From Janibacter terrae NBRC 107853 (GTDB taxonomy: Bacteria; Actinomycetota; Actinomycetes; Actinomycetales; Dermatophilaceae): 64,000 nucleotides of DNA. Of this stretch, positions 19,432-28,498 are shown piece after piece. Location: positions 806,001-870,000 of the forward strand of contig NZ_BCUV01000006.1 in the NCBI RefSeq assembly GCF_001591405.1, given 5' to 3'. The notes under the pieces were generated by a model. The model did not search any database and had not been told where the DNA came from. It was given only the letters and a program-made list of their open reading frames with translations. The translations under genes were made by a program, and so were the position numbers. Numbering within the stretch: position 1 is the stretch's first letter; the number at the start of each line of letters is the position of its first letter.

Positions 19432-20535
19432 TCAGCCCTGCAGACCGAGCTCGCTGGCGATCGCGTAGGCCTCCGCCGGCACGCTGACCGGGGCGATGTC
19501 GCTGCCGTCGGCGTTCTTCAGCGCCCACTGCGGGTCCTTCAGTCCGTGACCGGTCACCGTGCAGACGATCGTCGCGTCGGCCGGGACGAGGCCGGTGGCC
19601 GAGGCCTTGAGCAGGCCGGCGACGGACGCCGCGGAGGCCGGCTCGACGAAGATCCCCTCGCGCGAGGACAGGAGACGGTGCGCCGCCAGGATCTCCTCGT
19701 CGGTGACCGCCTCGATGCGGCCGCCGGAGTCGTCGCGGGCCTCGACGGCCTGCTGCCACGAGGCCGGGTTGCCGATGCGGATCGCGGTGGCGATCGTGTC
19801 GGGCTCGTCGACCGGGTGACCGAGGACGATCGGCGCGGAGCCGGCGGCCTGGAAGCCCCACATCTGCGGCAGACGCGTCGCGACGGGCGCGAGCAGGCCG
19901 GACACCCCTTCGGTCTCGCTCGCGTACTCGCGGTAGCCGCGCCAGTACGCGGTGATGTTGCCGGCGTTGCCGACCGGCAGGCAGTGGATGTCCGGGGCAT
20001 CGCCCAGGGCGTCGACGATCTCGAAGGAGGCGGTCTTCTGCCCCTCGATCCGCGCCGGGTTGACCGAGTTGACCAGCTCGACCGGGTAGGCCTCGGCGAG
20101 CTTGCGGGCGACGTCGAGGCAGTGGTCGAAGTTGCCGTCGACCTGCAGCAGGGTCGCGCCGTGGGCGATGGCCTGCGAGAGCTTGCCCATCGCGATCTTG
20201 CCCTCGGGGACGAGGACGGCGCAGGTCATGCCGGCCTTGGTGGCGTAGGCCGCGGCCGAGGCAGAGGTGTTGCCGGTCGAGGCGCAGATGACCGCCTTGG
20301 CGCCCTTGCCCGCCGCCATCGTCATCGCGGCCGTCATCCCGCGGTCCTTGAAGGAGCCGGTCGGGTTCAGGCCCTCGTACTTGACGTGCACCTGCGCGCC
20401 GACGAGCTCGCTGAGGTGCTCGGCGGGGATGAGGGGGGTCCCCCCTTCGCGCAGGGTGATGACCGGGGCCCCGGCCAGCATGGGGAGCCGGTCCGCGTAC
20501 TCGGTGATGACGCCGCGCCACTGGTGGGCTGCCAT
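19432..20535 (-). CDS. thrC: Threonine synthase
   Basis: 367 residues, short class II-like form usual in actinobacteria. This PLP enzyme turns phosphohomoserine into threonine. The PLP lysine is Lys63 in [11 protein letters not shown]; the phosphate-binding [15 protein letters not shown] follows. The [12 protein letters not shown] and [10 protein letters not shown] segments are intact. It starts 3 bases after the hom stop. Confidence 0.97.
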   Translation of the reverse strand: MAAHQWRGVITEYADRLPMLAGAPVITLREGGTPLIPAEHLSELVGAQVHVKYEGLNPTGSFKDRGMTAAMTMAAGKGAKAVICASTGNTSASAAAYATKAGMTCAVLVPEGKIAMGKLSQAIAHGATLLQVDGNFDHCLDVARKLAEAYPVELVNSVNPARIEGQKTASFEIVDALGDAPDIHCLPVGNAGNITAYWRGYREYASETEGVSGLLAPVATRLPQMWGFQAAGSAPIVLGHPVDEPDTIATAIRIGNPASWQQAVEARDDSGGRIEAVTDEEILAAHRLLSSREGIFVEPASAASVAGLLKASATGLVPADATIVCTVTGHGLKDPQWALKNADGSDIAPVSVPAEAYAIASELGLQG

Positions 20536-20538
20536 GGA

Positions 20539-21855
20539 TCAGTTCCCTTCAACACGCATGACGGAGGTGACCTCGTTGACCGTGTCGAGCCCGGCGAGCT
20601 CGTCGACGGTCGCGGAGAGCGCGGCGTCGGTCGCCGCGTGCGTGACGATGATGAGCATCGCCCGCGATACGTCCTGGTCGTCGGTGACGACCTGCTGGCG
20701 GACGGTCTCGATGGACACGCCCTGGCGGGCGAAGACGGTGGCCACGGCGGCGAGCACGCCCGGCTTGTCGGCGACCTCGAGGCTCACGTGGTAGCGCGTG
20801 ATCGCCTGGCCGATGGGCAGGACGGGCAGCTCCGCGTAGGCGCTCTCCCCCGGCCCGCGACCGCCGAGGACCCGCGTGCGGGCGACGGCGACGATGTCGC
20901 CGAGGACCGCGCTGGCGGTCGGGTCGCCACCGGCGCCCTGGCCGTAGAACATCAGGTCACCGGCACCCTCCGCCTCGACGAAGACGGCGTTGTACGCCTC
21001 GCGCACCGAGGCGAGCGGGTGCGAGAGCGGGATGAGCGCGGGGTGGACGCGGGCCGAGATGCCCGGCCCGTCCGGGCCGTCGACCCGCTCGCAGATCGCG
21101 AGCAGCTTGACGACGCAGCCCATCTCGCGGGCAGCGGCGATGTCGCGGGCGCTCACCTCGGTGATGCCCTCGCGGTGCACGTCCGCGCTGGAGACCCGCG
21201 TGTGGAAGGCGAGCGAGGACAGGATCGCGGCCTTGGCGGCCGCGTCGAAGCCCTCGACGTCGGCCGTCGGGTCGGCCTCGGCGTAGCCGAGCGCCTGGGC
21301 GCGCTCGACCGTCTCGGTGAACCCGGCGCCGCTGGTGTCCATCGCGTCGAGGACGAAGTTGGTCGTGCCGTTGACGATGCCGATGACGCGGCGGATGGAG
21401 TCGCCCGCGAGCGAGTCGCGGATCGGCCGCAGGATCGGGATCGCGCCGGCGACGGCCGCCTCGTAGTACAGGTCGACGCCGTGCGCGGCCGCCGCGGCGT
21501 AGAGCGTCGGGCCGTCCTCGGCGAGCAGGGCCTTGTTGGCCGTGACGACGGACGCGCCGTGCTCCATGGCCGACAGGATCAGGCTGCGGGCCGGCTCGAT
21601 GCCGCCGATGACCTCGACGACGATGTCGGCGCGGGTCACCAGCTCCTCGGCGTCGGTCGTGAAGAGCGCCGGGTCGACGCCGAGCTCGGAGCGGTCGCGG
21701 CCGGGGCGGCGCACCGCGATGCCGACGAGCTCGAGCGGCCGGCCGACCCGGTGGGCCAGGTCGTCGGCCTGCAGCGCCAGCTGGCGGGCGACGGCGCCGC
21801 CGACGACGCCTCCACCGAGGAGAGCGACACGAAGGGGGGCGGGCGCGGTGGTCAT
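20539..21855 (-). CDS. hom: Homoserine dehydrogenase
   Basis: 438 residues. It reduces aspartate semialdehyde to homoserine. The NAD(P) motif LLGGGVVGGAVAR is at about 13-25; the catalytic region has GVDLYYEAAVAGAIPILRPI. The C-terminal ACT domain (YHVSLEVADKPGVLAAVATVF, about 335-437) should give feedback control by threonine. The ATG overlaps the lysA stop by four bases, so lysine and threonine branches are translated from one message. Confidence 0.97.
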   Translation of the reverse strand: MTTAPAPLRVALLGGGVVGGAVARQLALQADDLAHRVGRPLELVGIAVRRPGRDRSELGVDPALFTTDAEELVTRADIVVEVIGGIEPARSLILSAMEHGASVVTANKALLAEDGPTLYAAAAAHGVDLYYEAAVAGAIPILRPIRDSLAGDSIRRVIGIVNGTTNFVLDAMDTSGAGFTETVERAQALGYAEADPTADVEGFDAAAKAAILSSLAFHTRVSSADVHREGITEVSARDIAAAREMGCVVKLLAICERVDGPDGPGISARVHPALIPLSHPLASVREAYNAVFVEAEGAGDLMFYGQGAGGDPTASAVLGDIVAVARTRVLGGRGPGESAYAELPVLPIGQAITRYHVSLEVADKPGVLAAVATVFARQGVSIETVRQQVVTDDQDVSRAMLIIVTHAATDAALSATVDELAGLDTVNEVTSVMRVEGN

Positions 21856-23327
21856 CGGACCTCCTGGGACGGACTGGGCTCGTCGACGTCGAGGGCGAGC
21901 AGGTCATCGATCGTCTCGCGACGCACGATGACCCGCGCCTGCCCCTCGCGCACGGCGAGGACCGGTGGACGCGGGGTGTGGTTGTACTGGTTGGACAGGC
22001 TGCGGCAGTACGCGCCGGTGCCGGGCACGGCGATGAGGTCGCCGGGGGCGATGTCGGCCGGGAGGTACTCGTCCATGACCACGATGTCGCCGCTCTCGCA
22101 GTGCCGCCCGACGACGCGCACGAGCCGCGGCGGCGCGCTCGAGGAGCGTCCGGCGAGCGTGCACGAGTAGTCGGCGCCGTAGAGGGCCGTGCGCACGTTG
22201 TCGCTCATGCCGCCGTCGACGCTCACGTAGGAGCGCACGGCGCCGTGGCCGAGCTCGACGTCCTTGACGGTGCCGACCTCGTAGAGCGTGAAGGCGCTCG
22301 GGCCGGCGATCGCGCGGCCGGGCTCGATGGAGATGCGGGGCAGCGCCGCGTCGGGGTGGCCGTCGCGGAACTCCTTGAGCTCGCGGTCGACGAGCTCGGC
22401 CATCTGGGTGCCGAGCTGCCCGGGCGTGAGCGGCTCGTGCTCGGAGGTGTAGGCGATGCCGTAGCCGCCGCCGAGGTCCATCTCCGGCATCGCGATGCCG
22501 TGCTCGTCGGCGACCTCGGTGTGCAGGGCGACGAGGCGGCGGGCGGCGATCTCGAAGCCGGAGACGTCGAAGATCTGGCTGCCGATGTGACTGTGCAGGC
22601 CGAGGAGGCGCAGGTGCTCCCCCTTCGCCACGATCGCGTCGATCGCGGCCCGGGCCTGGCCGCCGGCGAGGGAGAAGCCGAACTTCTGGTCCTCGTGGGC
22701 GGTGGCGATGAACTCGTGGGTGTGCGCCTCGACGCCGACGGTGACGCGCACCATGACCGGGGCGACGACACCGAGCTCGGCGGCGAGCGCCGCGACCCGG
22801 TCGATCTCCTCGAAGGAGTCGACGACGATGCGACCGACGCCGTACTCGAGCGCGCGGCGCAGCTCGGCGACGCTCTTGTTGTTGCCGTGCAGCGCGATCC
22901 GCTCGGGCGGGAAGCCGACGCGCTGCGCCACGGCGAGCTCGCCGCCGCTGCAGGTGTCGAGGTTCAGGCCCTCGTCCATGACCCAGCGGGCGACCGCGGA
23001 GCACAGGAAGGCCTTGCCGGCGTAGTAGACGTCCGCGCCGGCCACGGCCTCGAAGGGGGCGGTGAAGTCGTCGCGGAAGGCCCGGGCCCGCGCCCGGAAG
23101 TCGTCCTCGTCGACGACGTACGCCGCGGTGCCGAAGTCCCGGGCGAGGTCGGTCACGGGCACGCCCGCGACGGTGAGCACACCGCTGCCGTCGCGCCCGA
23201 TGTTGACCGGCCACAGCTGCGGGAGCAGCTCCATGACGTCCTGCGGGAAGGGCAGCCACTGCGGTGCCGCGCCGTAGCCCTCGGCATGGAGGATGCCGGC
23301 CTCGTGGGCCCTCATGTTGGTCGCCAT
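21852..23327 (-). CDS. lysA: Diaminopimelate decarboxylase
   Basis: 491 residues, fold III PLP enzyme making lysine from meso-diaminopimelate. The PLP lysine is Lys105 in VYYAGKAFLCS. Later motifs include HSHIGSQIFD, the glycine-rich GGGYGI, EPGRAIAG, and the cysteine-containing GTGAYCRSLSNQYN near the C-terminus. I chose the ATG at 23327, which has GAGG upstream; the ATG at 23315 is possible. It begins 7 bases after argS and overlaps hom. Confidence 0.97.
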   Translation of the reverse strand: MATNMRAHEAGILHAEGYGAAPQWLPFPQDVMELLPQLWPVNIGRDGSGVLTVAGVPVTDLARDFGTAAYVVDEDDFRARARAFRDDFTAPFEAVAGADVYYAGKAFLCSAVARWVMDEGLNLDTCSGGELAVAQRVGFPPERIALHGNNKSVAELRRALEYGVGRIVVDSFEEIDRVAALAAELGVVAPVMVRVTVGVEAHTHEFIATAHEDQKFGFSLAGGQARAAIDAIVAKGEHLRLLGLHSHIGSQIFDVSGFEIAARRLVALHTEVADEHGIAMPEMDLGGGYGIAYTSEHEPLTPGQLGTQMAELVDRELKEFRDGHPDAALPRISIEPGRAIAGPSAFTLYEVGTVKDVELGHGAVRSYVSVDGGMSDNVRTALYGADYSCTLAGRSSSAPPRLVRVVGRHCESGDIVVMDEYLPADIAPGDLIAVPGTGAYCRSLSNQYNHTPRPPVLAVREGQARVIVRRETIDDLLALDVDEPSPSQEVR

Positions 23328-23334
23328 GCCGACC

Positions 23335-24978
23335 TCACATCCGCTCGGGCGCGGAGACGCCGAGCAGGTCGAGGCCGTTGGCGAGCACCTGGCGGGTCGC
23401 GTCGTTGAGCCACAGGCGGGTGCGGTGGGTGTCCGTGATCTCCTCGTCCGAGCGCGGGCGCACGCGGCAGGTGTCGTACCACTTGTGGAAGTGGCCGGCG
23501 AGGTCCTCGAGGTAGCGCGCGACCCGGTGCGGCTCGCGCAGCTCGGCGGCGTGCGCGACGACCCGGGGGAAGTCGCCGAGCGCCGCGAGCAGCGTCGCCT
23601 CGGTCGGGTCGGACAGCAGGCTCGGGTCGAAGCCGGCCGAGCGGTCGACGCCGTCCTCGGCCGCGAGGCGGGCGACGTTGGAGGTGCGGGCGTGGGCGTA
23701 CTGCACGTAGAAGACCGGGTTGTCGTTGGTCTGCTTGCGCAGCTCCTCGCCGTCCAGGCTGAGCGGCGAGTCCGCGGGGTACCGGGCGAGCGAGTAGCGC
23801 ACCGCGTCGGTGCCGATCCAGGAGACGAGGTCGCGCAGCTCGATGATGTTGCCGGCGCGCTTGGACAGCTTGGCCCCACCCAGGTTGACCAGCTGGCCGA
23901 TACGGATCTCGATGTTGGTCGCCGGGTCGTCGCCGGCGCAGGCGGCGATCGCCTTGAGCCGGCTGACGTAGCCGTGGTGGTCGGCGCCGAGCAGGTAGAT
24001 CTTCTCGGGGAACCCGCGGTCCTTCTTGCTCAGGTAGTACGCGGCGTCGGCGGCGAAGTAGGTCGGCACCCCGTCGGCCCGGATGAGCACGCGGTCCTTG
24101 TCGTCGCCGAAGTCGGTCGTGCGCAGCCACACGGCGCCGTCCCGGTCGTCGACGTGCCCCTGCTCGCGCAGCCGCGCGATCGCGGACTCGACCGCTCCCC
24201 CTTCGTGCAGGGTCTGCTCGGAGAACCAGACGTCGAAGTGCACGCCGAAGTCCTCGAGGGTCGAGCGGATGTCGGCGAGCTGGGCCTCGTAGCCGAGCCG
24301 GCGGGCGGTGGCCAGCTGCTCGTCGGCGGGCAGCTGCAGCAGGTCGGGACGAGCACGAAGGGCGGTCGCCGCCAGGTCGTCGACGTAGGGACCCGGGTAC
24401 CCGCCCTCGGGGGTGGGCTCCCCCTTCGCCCGAGCGACGATCGAGGCGCCGAAGTTGTCCATCTGCGCGCCCGCGTCGTTGATGTAGTACTCGGCGGTGA
24501 CGTCGGCCCCGGAGGCCGCGAGGAGCCGGCGCATCGCGTCACCGAGCGCGGCCCAGCGGGTGTGGCCGATGTGCAGCGGGCCGGTGGGGTTGGCGGAGAT
24601 GAACTCGATGTTGATCGTGTGCCCGGCCATGGCCTCGTTGTGCCCGTAGACCGCGCCGGCCTCGACGATGCTGCGGGCGAGCTCCCCCGCGGACGCCGCG
24701 TCGAGGGTGATGTTGATGAACCCCGGCCCGGCGATCTCGAGGTCGGCGATGCCGGGGTGGGCGCGCAGCCGCTCGGCGAGGACCGCAGCGACGTCGCGGG
24801 GCTTCATGCCGGCGGGCTTGGCCAGCTGCATGGACAGGTTGCTCGTCCAGTCGCCGTGGCCCTTCTGCTTGGGTCGCTCCACGCGGATCTCGGCGGGCAC
24901 CTCGACGCTCAGCTCGCCGGTCTCGACGGCGGCGGTCAGGGCGGCACGGATCGCTGCGGAAAGCTCTTCGGGGGTCAC
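23335..24978 (-). CDS. argS: Arginyl-tRNA synthetase
   Basis: 547 residues, class I. The N-terminal Add-1 domain recognises the tRNA elbow. The ATP motif HIGH is at 136-139 in NPTGPLHIGHTRWA, and the KMSKS-equivalent is KLSKRAGN. The C-terminal DALR anticodon-binding domain is present (RVARYLEDLAGHFHKWYDTCRV). It heads the lysA-hom-thrCB unit and is divergent from a tRNA-Arg gene only about 95 bases away. Confidence 0.97.
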   Translation of the reverse strand: MTPEELSAAIRAALTAAVETGELSVEVPAEIRVERPKQKGHGDWTSNLSMQLAKPAGMKPRDVAAVLAERLRAHPGIADLEIAGPGFINITLDAASAGELARSIVEAGAVYGHNEAMAGHTINIEFISANPTGPLHIGHTRWAALGDAMRRLLAASGADVTAEYYINDAGAQMDNFGASIVARAKGEPTPEGGYPGPYVDDLAATALRARPDLLQLPADEQLATARRLGYEAQLADIRSTLEDFGVHFDVWFSEQTLHEGGAVESAIARLREQGHVDDRDGAVWLRTTDFGDDKDRVLIRADGVPTYFAADAAYYLSKKDRGFPEKIYLLGADHHGYVSRLKAIAACAGDDPATNIEIRIGQLVNLGGAKLSKRAGNIIELRDLVSWIGTDAVRYSLARYPADSPLSLDGEELRKQTNDNPVFYVQYAHARTSNVARLAAEDGVDRSAGFDPSLLSDPTEATLLAALGDFPRVVAHAAELREPHRVARYLEDLAGHFHKWYDTCRVRPRSDEEITDTHRTRLWLNDATRQVLANGLDLLGVSAPERM

Positions 24979-25073
24979 GGTCGCCCAGTCTAGGTGCGCG
25001 GTGTCCGTGCCCGGTGCGCCGGTCGATTCTCGGGACTGGCCTGCCCGGTGCTAACCTCACCGGGCACAATCCC

Positions 25074-25146
25074 GCCTCCGTAGCTCAGGGGATAGAGCAC
25101 TGGTTTCCGGTACCAGGGGCCGCAGGTTCGAATCCTGCCGGGGGCG
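25074..25146 (+). tRNA. tRNA-Arg (CCG)
   Basis: A full cloverleaf folds by eye. The acceptor stem GCCTCCG pairs with CGGGGGC through one G-U. The D arm is TAGCTCAGGGGATAGAGC. The anticodon stem CTGGT/ACCAG carries loop TTCCGGT, giving anticodon CCG for CGG codons. The T arm is GCAGG TTCGAAT CCTGC. No CCA is encoded. It is divergent from argS, which charges it. No integrase or repeated 3' end is nearby. Confidence 0.95.
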
Positions 25147-25157
25147 CGTTCTTCCGA

Positions 25158-25183
25158 GGGGCCGCCAGCACCAGCTGGCGGCC
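25158..25183 (+). terminator. Terminator after tRNA-Arg
   Basis: A perfect 10-bp stem (25158-25167 with 25174-25183) with a 6-base loop, 11 bases after the tRNA end, followed by TT. Confidence 0.75.
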
Positions 25184-25211
25184 CTTCGTCATGCCCGGGC
25201 GCGCCATGACT

Positions 25212-25250
25212 AAGGGGGGTCGGACGACGTGGTGTCGTCCGGCCCCCCTT
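25212..25250 (-). terminator. Strong hairpin downstream of metS
   Basis: A 17-bp stem with one wobble (25212-25228 with 25234-25250) and a 5-base loop, 23 bases beyond the metS stop. The left arm begins AAGGGGGG and the right arm ends CCCCCCTT, so it can act in both directions. Confidence 0.75.
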
Positions 25251-25273
25251 CGCTCCCTCGTGGGGAGGTCTCG

Positions 25274-25417
25274 TCAGAGGTCGCGGTGGATCTCGAACTC
25301 GCGGATGTCGTCCACCGCGGAGTCACCCCGCTTGAGCAGGTTGACGATCGCGAGGACGAGGCCGCCCCAGATGACGAGGATCGAGATGATCATCATGATG
25401 ATGGCCGTCGTGGTCAT
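25274..25417 (-). CDS. metS: MetS-type small subunit of NSS amino-acid transporter
   Basis: 47 residues: an N-terminal hydrophobic helix rich in Ile and Met (about 4-27, including IWGGLVLAIVNLL) and a short acidic tail ending EIHRDL. Small proteins of this kind are the partner of MetP-type NSS transporters in actinobacteria; in Corynebacterium both MetP and MetS are needed for methionine and alanine uptake. The ATG overlaps the transporter's stop codon (ATGA), as expected for coupled subunits. A strong terminator follows. Confidence 0.85.
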   Translation of the reverse strand: MTTTAIIMMIISILVIWGGLVLAIVNLLKRGDSAVDDIREFEIHRDL

Positions 25418-26964
25418 GGGTTTTCACCCCCGTCGACGAGGACGTCGGGTGCGTCGTCGAGCGACACGTCGCCCCGCCACGGCAGCAGCGAGAGCAGGAT
25501 CGCCAGGATCGGCAGGGCGATGACCATGCCCCAGCCGAAGACGCCCAGCAGGTCGGCCGGGTACTTCTCGTAGGGCGCGTCGAGCTTCGCCGTGAGCTCC
25601 TGCCACAGCATGACGACGAGCAGCAGCGGGATGACCACGGCGATGAGGGCCGGCCACCAGCCCTTGAGCTTGATCGAGCTGCGCGCGTCGAGGTGGGCGC
25701 GCAGCAGACCGAGCTTGCGGAAGGCGTAGGTCACGGCCAGCATCATCACGGCCGCGACGGCGATGATGCCGAAGCTGTTGACGAAGGCGTCCATCGTGTC
25801 GAGCACGTAGATGCCGCCGGTGGTCGAGAACATCAGGATGCTCACGGCAGCCATCGGCACACCGACGACGAAGGTCGCCGCCCGGCGCGAGATGCCGACC
25901 TTGTCGCGGACGGCGCCGATGACGACCTCGACGATCGAGATGAGCGAGGTCAGGCCGGCCAGCAGCAGTGCGCCGAAGAAGAGCACGCCGATGACGAGGC
26001 CACCGGGCGCCTCGTTGATGATCGTCGGGAAGGCGACGAAGGCCAGGCCGATGCCGTTGGCGACGACCTCGCTGACCTCCTTGCCCGCGGCCTGCGCCAT
26101 GAAGCCCAGCGCGGCGAAGACACCGATGCCGGCGAGCAGCTCGAAGCCGGAGTTGGAGAAGCCGACGACCGCGCCGGAGCCGGTCATGTCGGTCTTGCGG
26201 TCGACGTAGCTGGAGTACGTGATCATGATGCCGAAGCCGACGGAGAGGCTGAAGAAGATCTGCCCGACGGCCGAGATCCACACGCTGCCGTGCGTCAGCG
26301 CGCCCCAGTCGGGGGTGAAGAAGGCGTTGAGCCCGTCCATGGCCCCGTCGAGCGTGAGCGCCTGGGCGACGAGCACGATGAAGGCGAGGATGAGCACGGG
26401 GATGAAGATGACGGCGGTGCGGCCGATGCCGGTCTGGACACCCAGCGCGAGGACGCCGATCGTCACGACCCAGACGAGCACCATCGTGATGAGGATGCCG
26501 GGGACGAAGTCGAAGGTCGGCCCGGGCTCGGGCGCGGCCTGGAGGTAGTCACCGAAGAAGTAGGCCTCCGGGTCGGCGCCCCAGCCCTTGGTGAAGGACA
26601 GCAGCGTGTACTTCGCGGCCCAGGCGAGGATCGCGGCGTAGTAGACGGCGATGACGGTGCAGATGAGCACCTGCCACCAACCGAGCCACTCCGCGCCACG
26701 GTGCAGCCGGCGAAGGGAGAGGGGGGCCGACCCGCGGAAGCGGTGGCCGATCGCGTAGTCGAGGTAGAGCAGCGGGATGCCTGCGAAGAGCAGCGCGCAC
26801 AGGTACGGGATGATGAAGGCGCCGCCGCCCCCTTCGTAGGCCACGTAGGGGAAGCGCCAGATGTTGCCCAGCCCGACGGCTGATCCGATCGCGGCGAAGA
26901 TGAAGACCCTGCGTGATGAGAAGCCCTCTCTGGGCTTCACCTCTGTGGTCTCTGTGCTGGACAT
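25414..26964 (-). CDS. NSS family sodium-dependent amino-acid transporter (MetP-like)
   Basis: 516 residues, about 12 helices. The neurotransmitter:sodium symporter signature is clear: GFSSRRVFIFAAIGSAVGLG then NIWRFPYVAYEGGGGAF. It imports an amino acid, probably methionine or alanine, with sodium. I chose the ATG at 26964 (MSSTETTEV), which has AGGAG seven bases upstream, over the GTG-like start at 27000. It is coupled to metS. The PucR-type regulator gene lies just upstream on the same strand and may control it. Confidence 0.9.
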   Translation of the reverse strand: MSSTETTEVKPREGFSSRRVFIFAAIGSAVGLGNIWRFPYVAYEGGGGAFIIPYLCALLFAGIPLLYLDYAIGHRFRGSAPLSLRRLHRGAEWLGWWQVLICTVIAVYYAAILAWAAKYTLLSFTKGWGADPEAYFFGDYLQAAPEPGPTFDFVPGILITMVLVWVVTIGVLALGVQTGIGRTAVIFIPVLILAFIVLVAQALTLDGAMDGLNAFFTPDWGALTHGSVWISAVGQIFFSLSVGFGIMITYSSYVDRKTDMTGSGAVVGFSNSGFELLAGIGVFAALGFMAQAAGKEVSEVVANGIGLAFVAFPTIINEAPGGLVIGVLFFGALLLAGLTSLISIVEVVIGAVRDKVGISRRAATFVVGVPMAAVSILMFSTTGGIYVLDTMDAFVNSFGIIAVAAVMMLAVTYAFRKLGLLRAHLDARSSIKLKGWWPALIAVVIPLLLVVMLWQELTAKLDAPYEKYPADLLGVFGWGMVIALPILAILLSLLPWRGDVSLDDAPDVLVDGGENP

Positions 26965-27047
26965 GCTCACACTCCTGGTCGATGCGGAGAACCCCAGCAT
27001 GCTCCAGCATCGCGGCCAGATGTGGCGGGCGCCACGCCGATCGCGCC

Positions 27048-28208
27048 TCAGGGGACCTGCCAGGCCTCGCTCACGGACATCGCGGTCAGCAGGACGAGCA
27101 GCTCGGCACGCACGTGCGGCTCATCGAGCTCGTCGGCGAGCAGGTCCTTGAGCCGGTTGATCCGGTGGCTCACGGTCTGCGGGTGCACGCCGAGGGCCTC
27201 GGCGACGCTCGGCCGATGGCCCCAGTGCCGCAGCCATGACAGGAGCGTCGCCAGGAGCATGGCCCGCTGGTCGCTCGGGAGGTCGTCGAGCTCGCTGAGG
27301 TGGGTCCGCCGCAGCGAGTCGCAGACGACCTGGTCGGCGCTGCAGGCGATCTCGAGCATCAGGTCGTCGGCGAAGGTCGCCTCCGCCGAGCCCAGGCCCA
27401 GCTGCTGCGCCCGGAAGGCCAGGTCGAGCGAGGCGGCCGCGTCGAGCATCGGCACGGCGGGTCCGACGGCGCACCGGTGCCCGCGCAGGAGGGGACGAAG
27501 GGTGGTCGCCAGCTGGTCCTCGGCCACCGGGTGGAGCAGCACGACGTCGCGGCTGCGCGGGTAGTAGGCGACCTGGCACTCGGACTCGCGGCGGATCTGC
27601 GCCGCGGACTCGGGCGAGGTGATGATCGCGCACACGACCGCGTCGTCGTCCCACCCGCACTCGTGGGCCAGGACGAGCGCGCCGTCGTCACCGTGGAGGA
27701 GCACTCCCCCGAGCCGGCGGGCGGCCTCGTCCTCCGCGCTCGGCGGGGTGCCGGCGGTCGCGTACCCGGCGCGTGCGGCCGCGACGACCTCTTCGCCCCC
27801 GACGAAGATGCGGTCGAGGAGGTCGAGCAGGGCCTCGTGGTCCACGCCCGGGCCCTGGGCGAGCAGCGAGCGGTGCACGTGGCCGTGCGTCAGGCGCGTC
27901 GACAGGCGGATGCCCGCGGCCAGGGTCTCGAAGTCCAGACCGGCCCGGGCGCACTCGGCGCCGACGCCCACCCAGATGCTGCCCGGCTCGCTGATCCGCG
28001 CGACCTGTCCCTGCGCCACGTACTGCAGGAACCGGCGGGCGAGCTCGTGCACGTCGCCGGGCCACTGGTGGCGCGCCGGCAGCGGGTGGATGCCGAGCTC
28101 CTCACCGACCCGTTCGATGAGCACACTCGTGAGCTCCCCCAGGTCCACCAGACCCACGAGATCGAGCAGCTCGCCGGTGCCCTGCACCCGCTCGTCGACC
28201 TGGCCCAT
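27048..28208 (-). CDS. PucR/CdaR-type transcription regulator
   Basis: 386 residues. The C-terminal 60 residues form the PucR-type helix-turn-helix: LLSWLRHWGHRPSVAEALGV followed by HPQTVSHRINRLKDLL. The N-terminal and central parts resemble the RsbRD-like and GGDEF-related sensor regions of this group but have no named ligand site. Such regulators often act on adjacent catabolic or uptake genes. The NSS transporter is the next gene on the same strand, 83 bases on, so it is the best candidate target, by position only. Confidence 0.85.
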   Translation of the reverse strand: MGQVDERVQGTGELLDLVGLVDLGELTSVLIERVGEELGIHPLPARHQWPGDVHELARRFLQYVAQGQVARISEPGSIWVGVGAECARAGLDFETLAAGIRLSTRLTHGHVHRSLLAQGPGVDHEALLDLLDRIFVGGEEVVAAARAGYATAGTPPSAEDEAARRLGGVLLHGDDGALVLAHECGWDDDAVVCAIITSPESAAQIRRESECQVAYYPRSRDVVLLHPVAEDQLATTLRPLLRGHRCAVGPAVPMLDAAASLDLAFRAQQLGLGSAEATFADDLMLEIACSADQVVCDSLRRTHLSELDDLPSDQRAMLLATLLSWLRHWGHRPSVAEALGVHPQTVSHRINRLKDLLADELDEPHVRAELLVLLTAMSVSEAWQVP

Positions 28209-28374
28209 CCCCTCGCGCCTCCCTCACGCCCTCCACCGGCCGGGTGACCGGGTGCGCTGATTATCCGCGATGACGAATCCCACCGCCCCTGTCACGTCGT
28301 GCTAATCGCCTGGCCCCCCTTCGCCTCCTCGAGCAGATGCGTGCCGGGCCGCGACGACGGATGCTGGTGGGAGC

Positions 28375-28417
28375 AGCACCGGGGGCCCATCCGCAGGGGA
28401 CGCAGGACCCCGGTGCT
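28375..28417 (-). terminator. Hairpin in the gap upstream of the PucR-type gene
   Basis: A perfect 10-bp stem (28375-28384 with 28408-28417) with a 23-base loop. It lies beyond palindrome A and before the regulator gene, so it may finish transcription coming from the nuclease-like gene. The rest of 28209-28444 holds nothing I can name. Confidence 0.45.
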
Positions 28418-28444
28418 GTCCCCCTATCTGGCCCGCTCCTGCGT

Positions 28445-28498
28445 GGTGGGTCACGTCGTGCAGCAAAACCTCGGTCATGGTGCATCAGGTGACCCACC
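28445..28498. repeat. Palindrome A, overlapping the 3' end of the nuclease-like gene
   Basis: 18-base arms (28445-28462 and 28481-28498) pair with three mismatches around an 18-base loop, GCAAAACCTCGGTCATGG. It is a diverged direct copy of palindrome B at 29517-29574: the arms share GGGTCACGTCGTGCA and 12 of 18 loop bases agree. The stop codon of the minus-strand gene (28475-28477) lies in its loop. Confidence 0.8.

Noticed and set aside
25074-25146. tRNA-Arg as an integration site
   Set aside because: No integrase gene, no repeated tRNA 3' end and no composition change occur around it.
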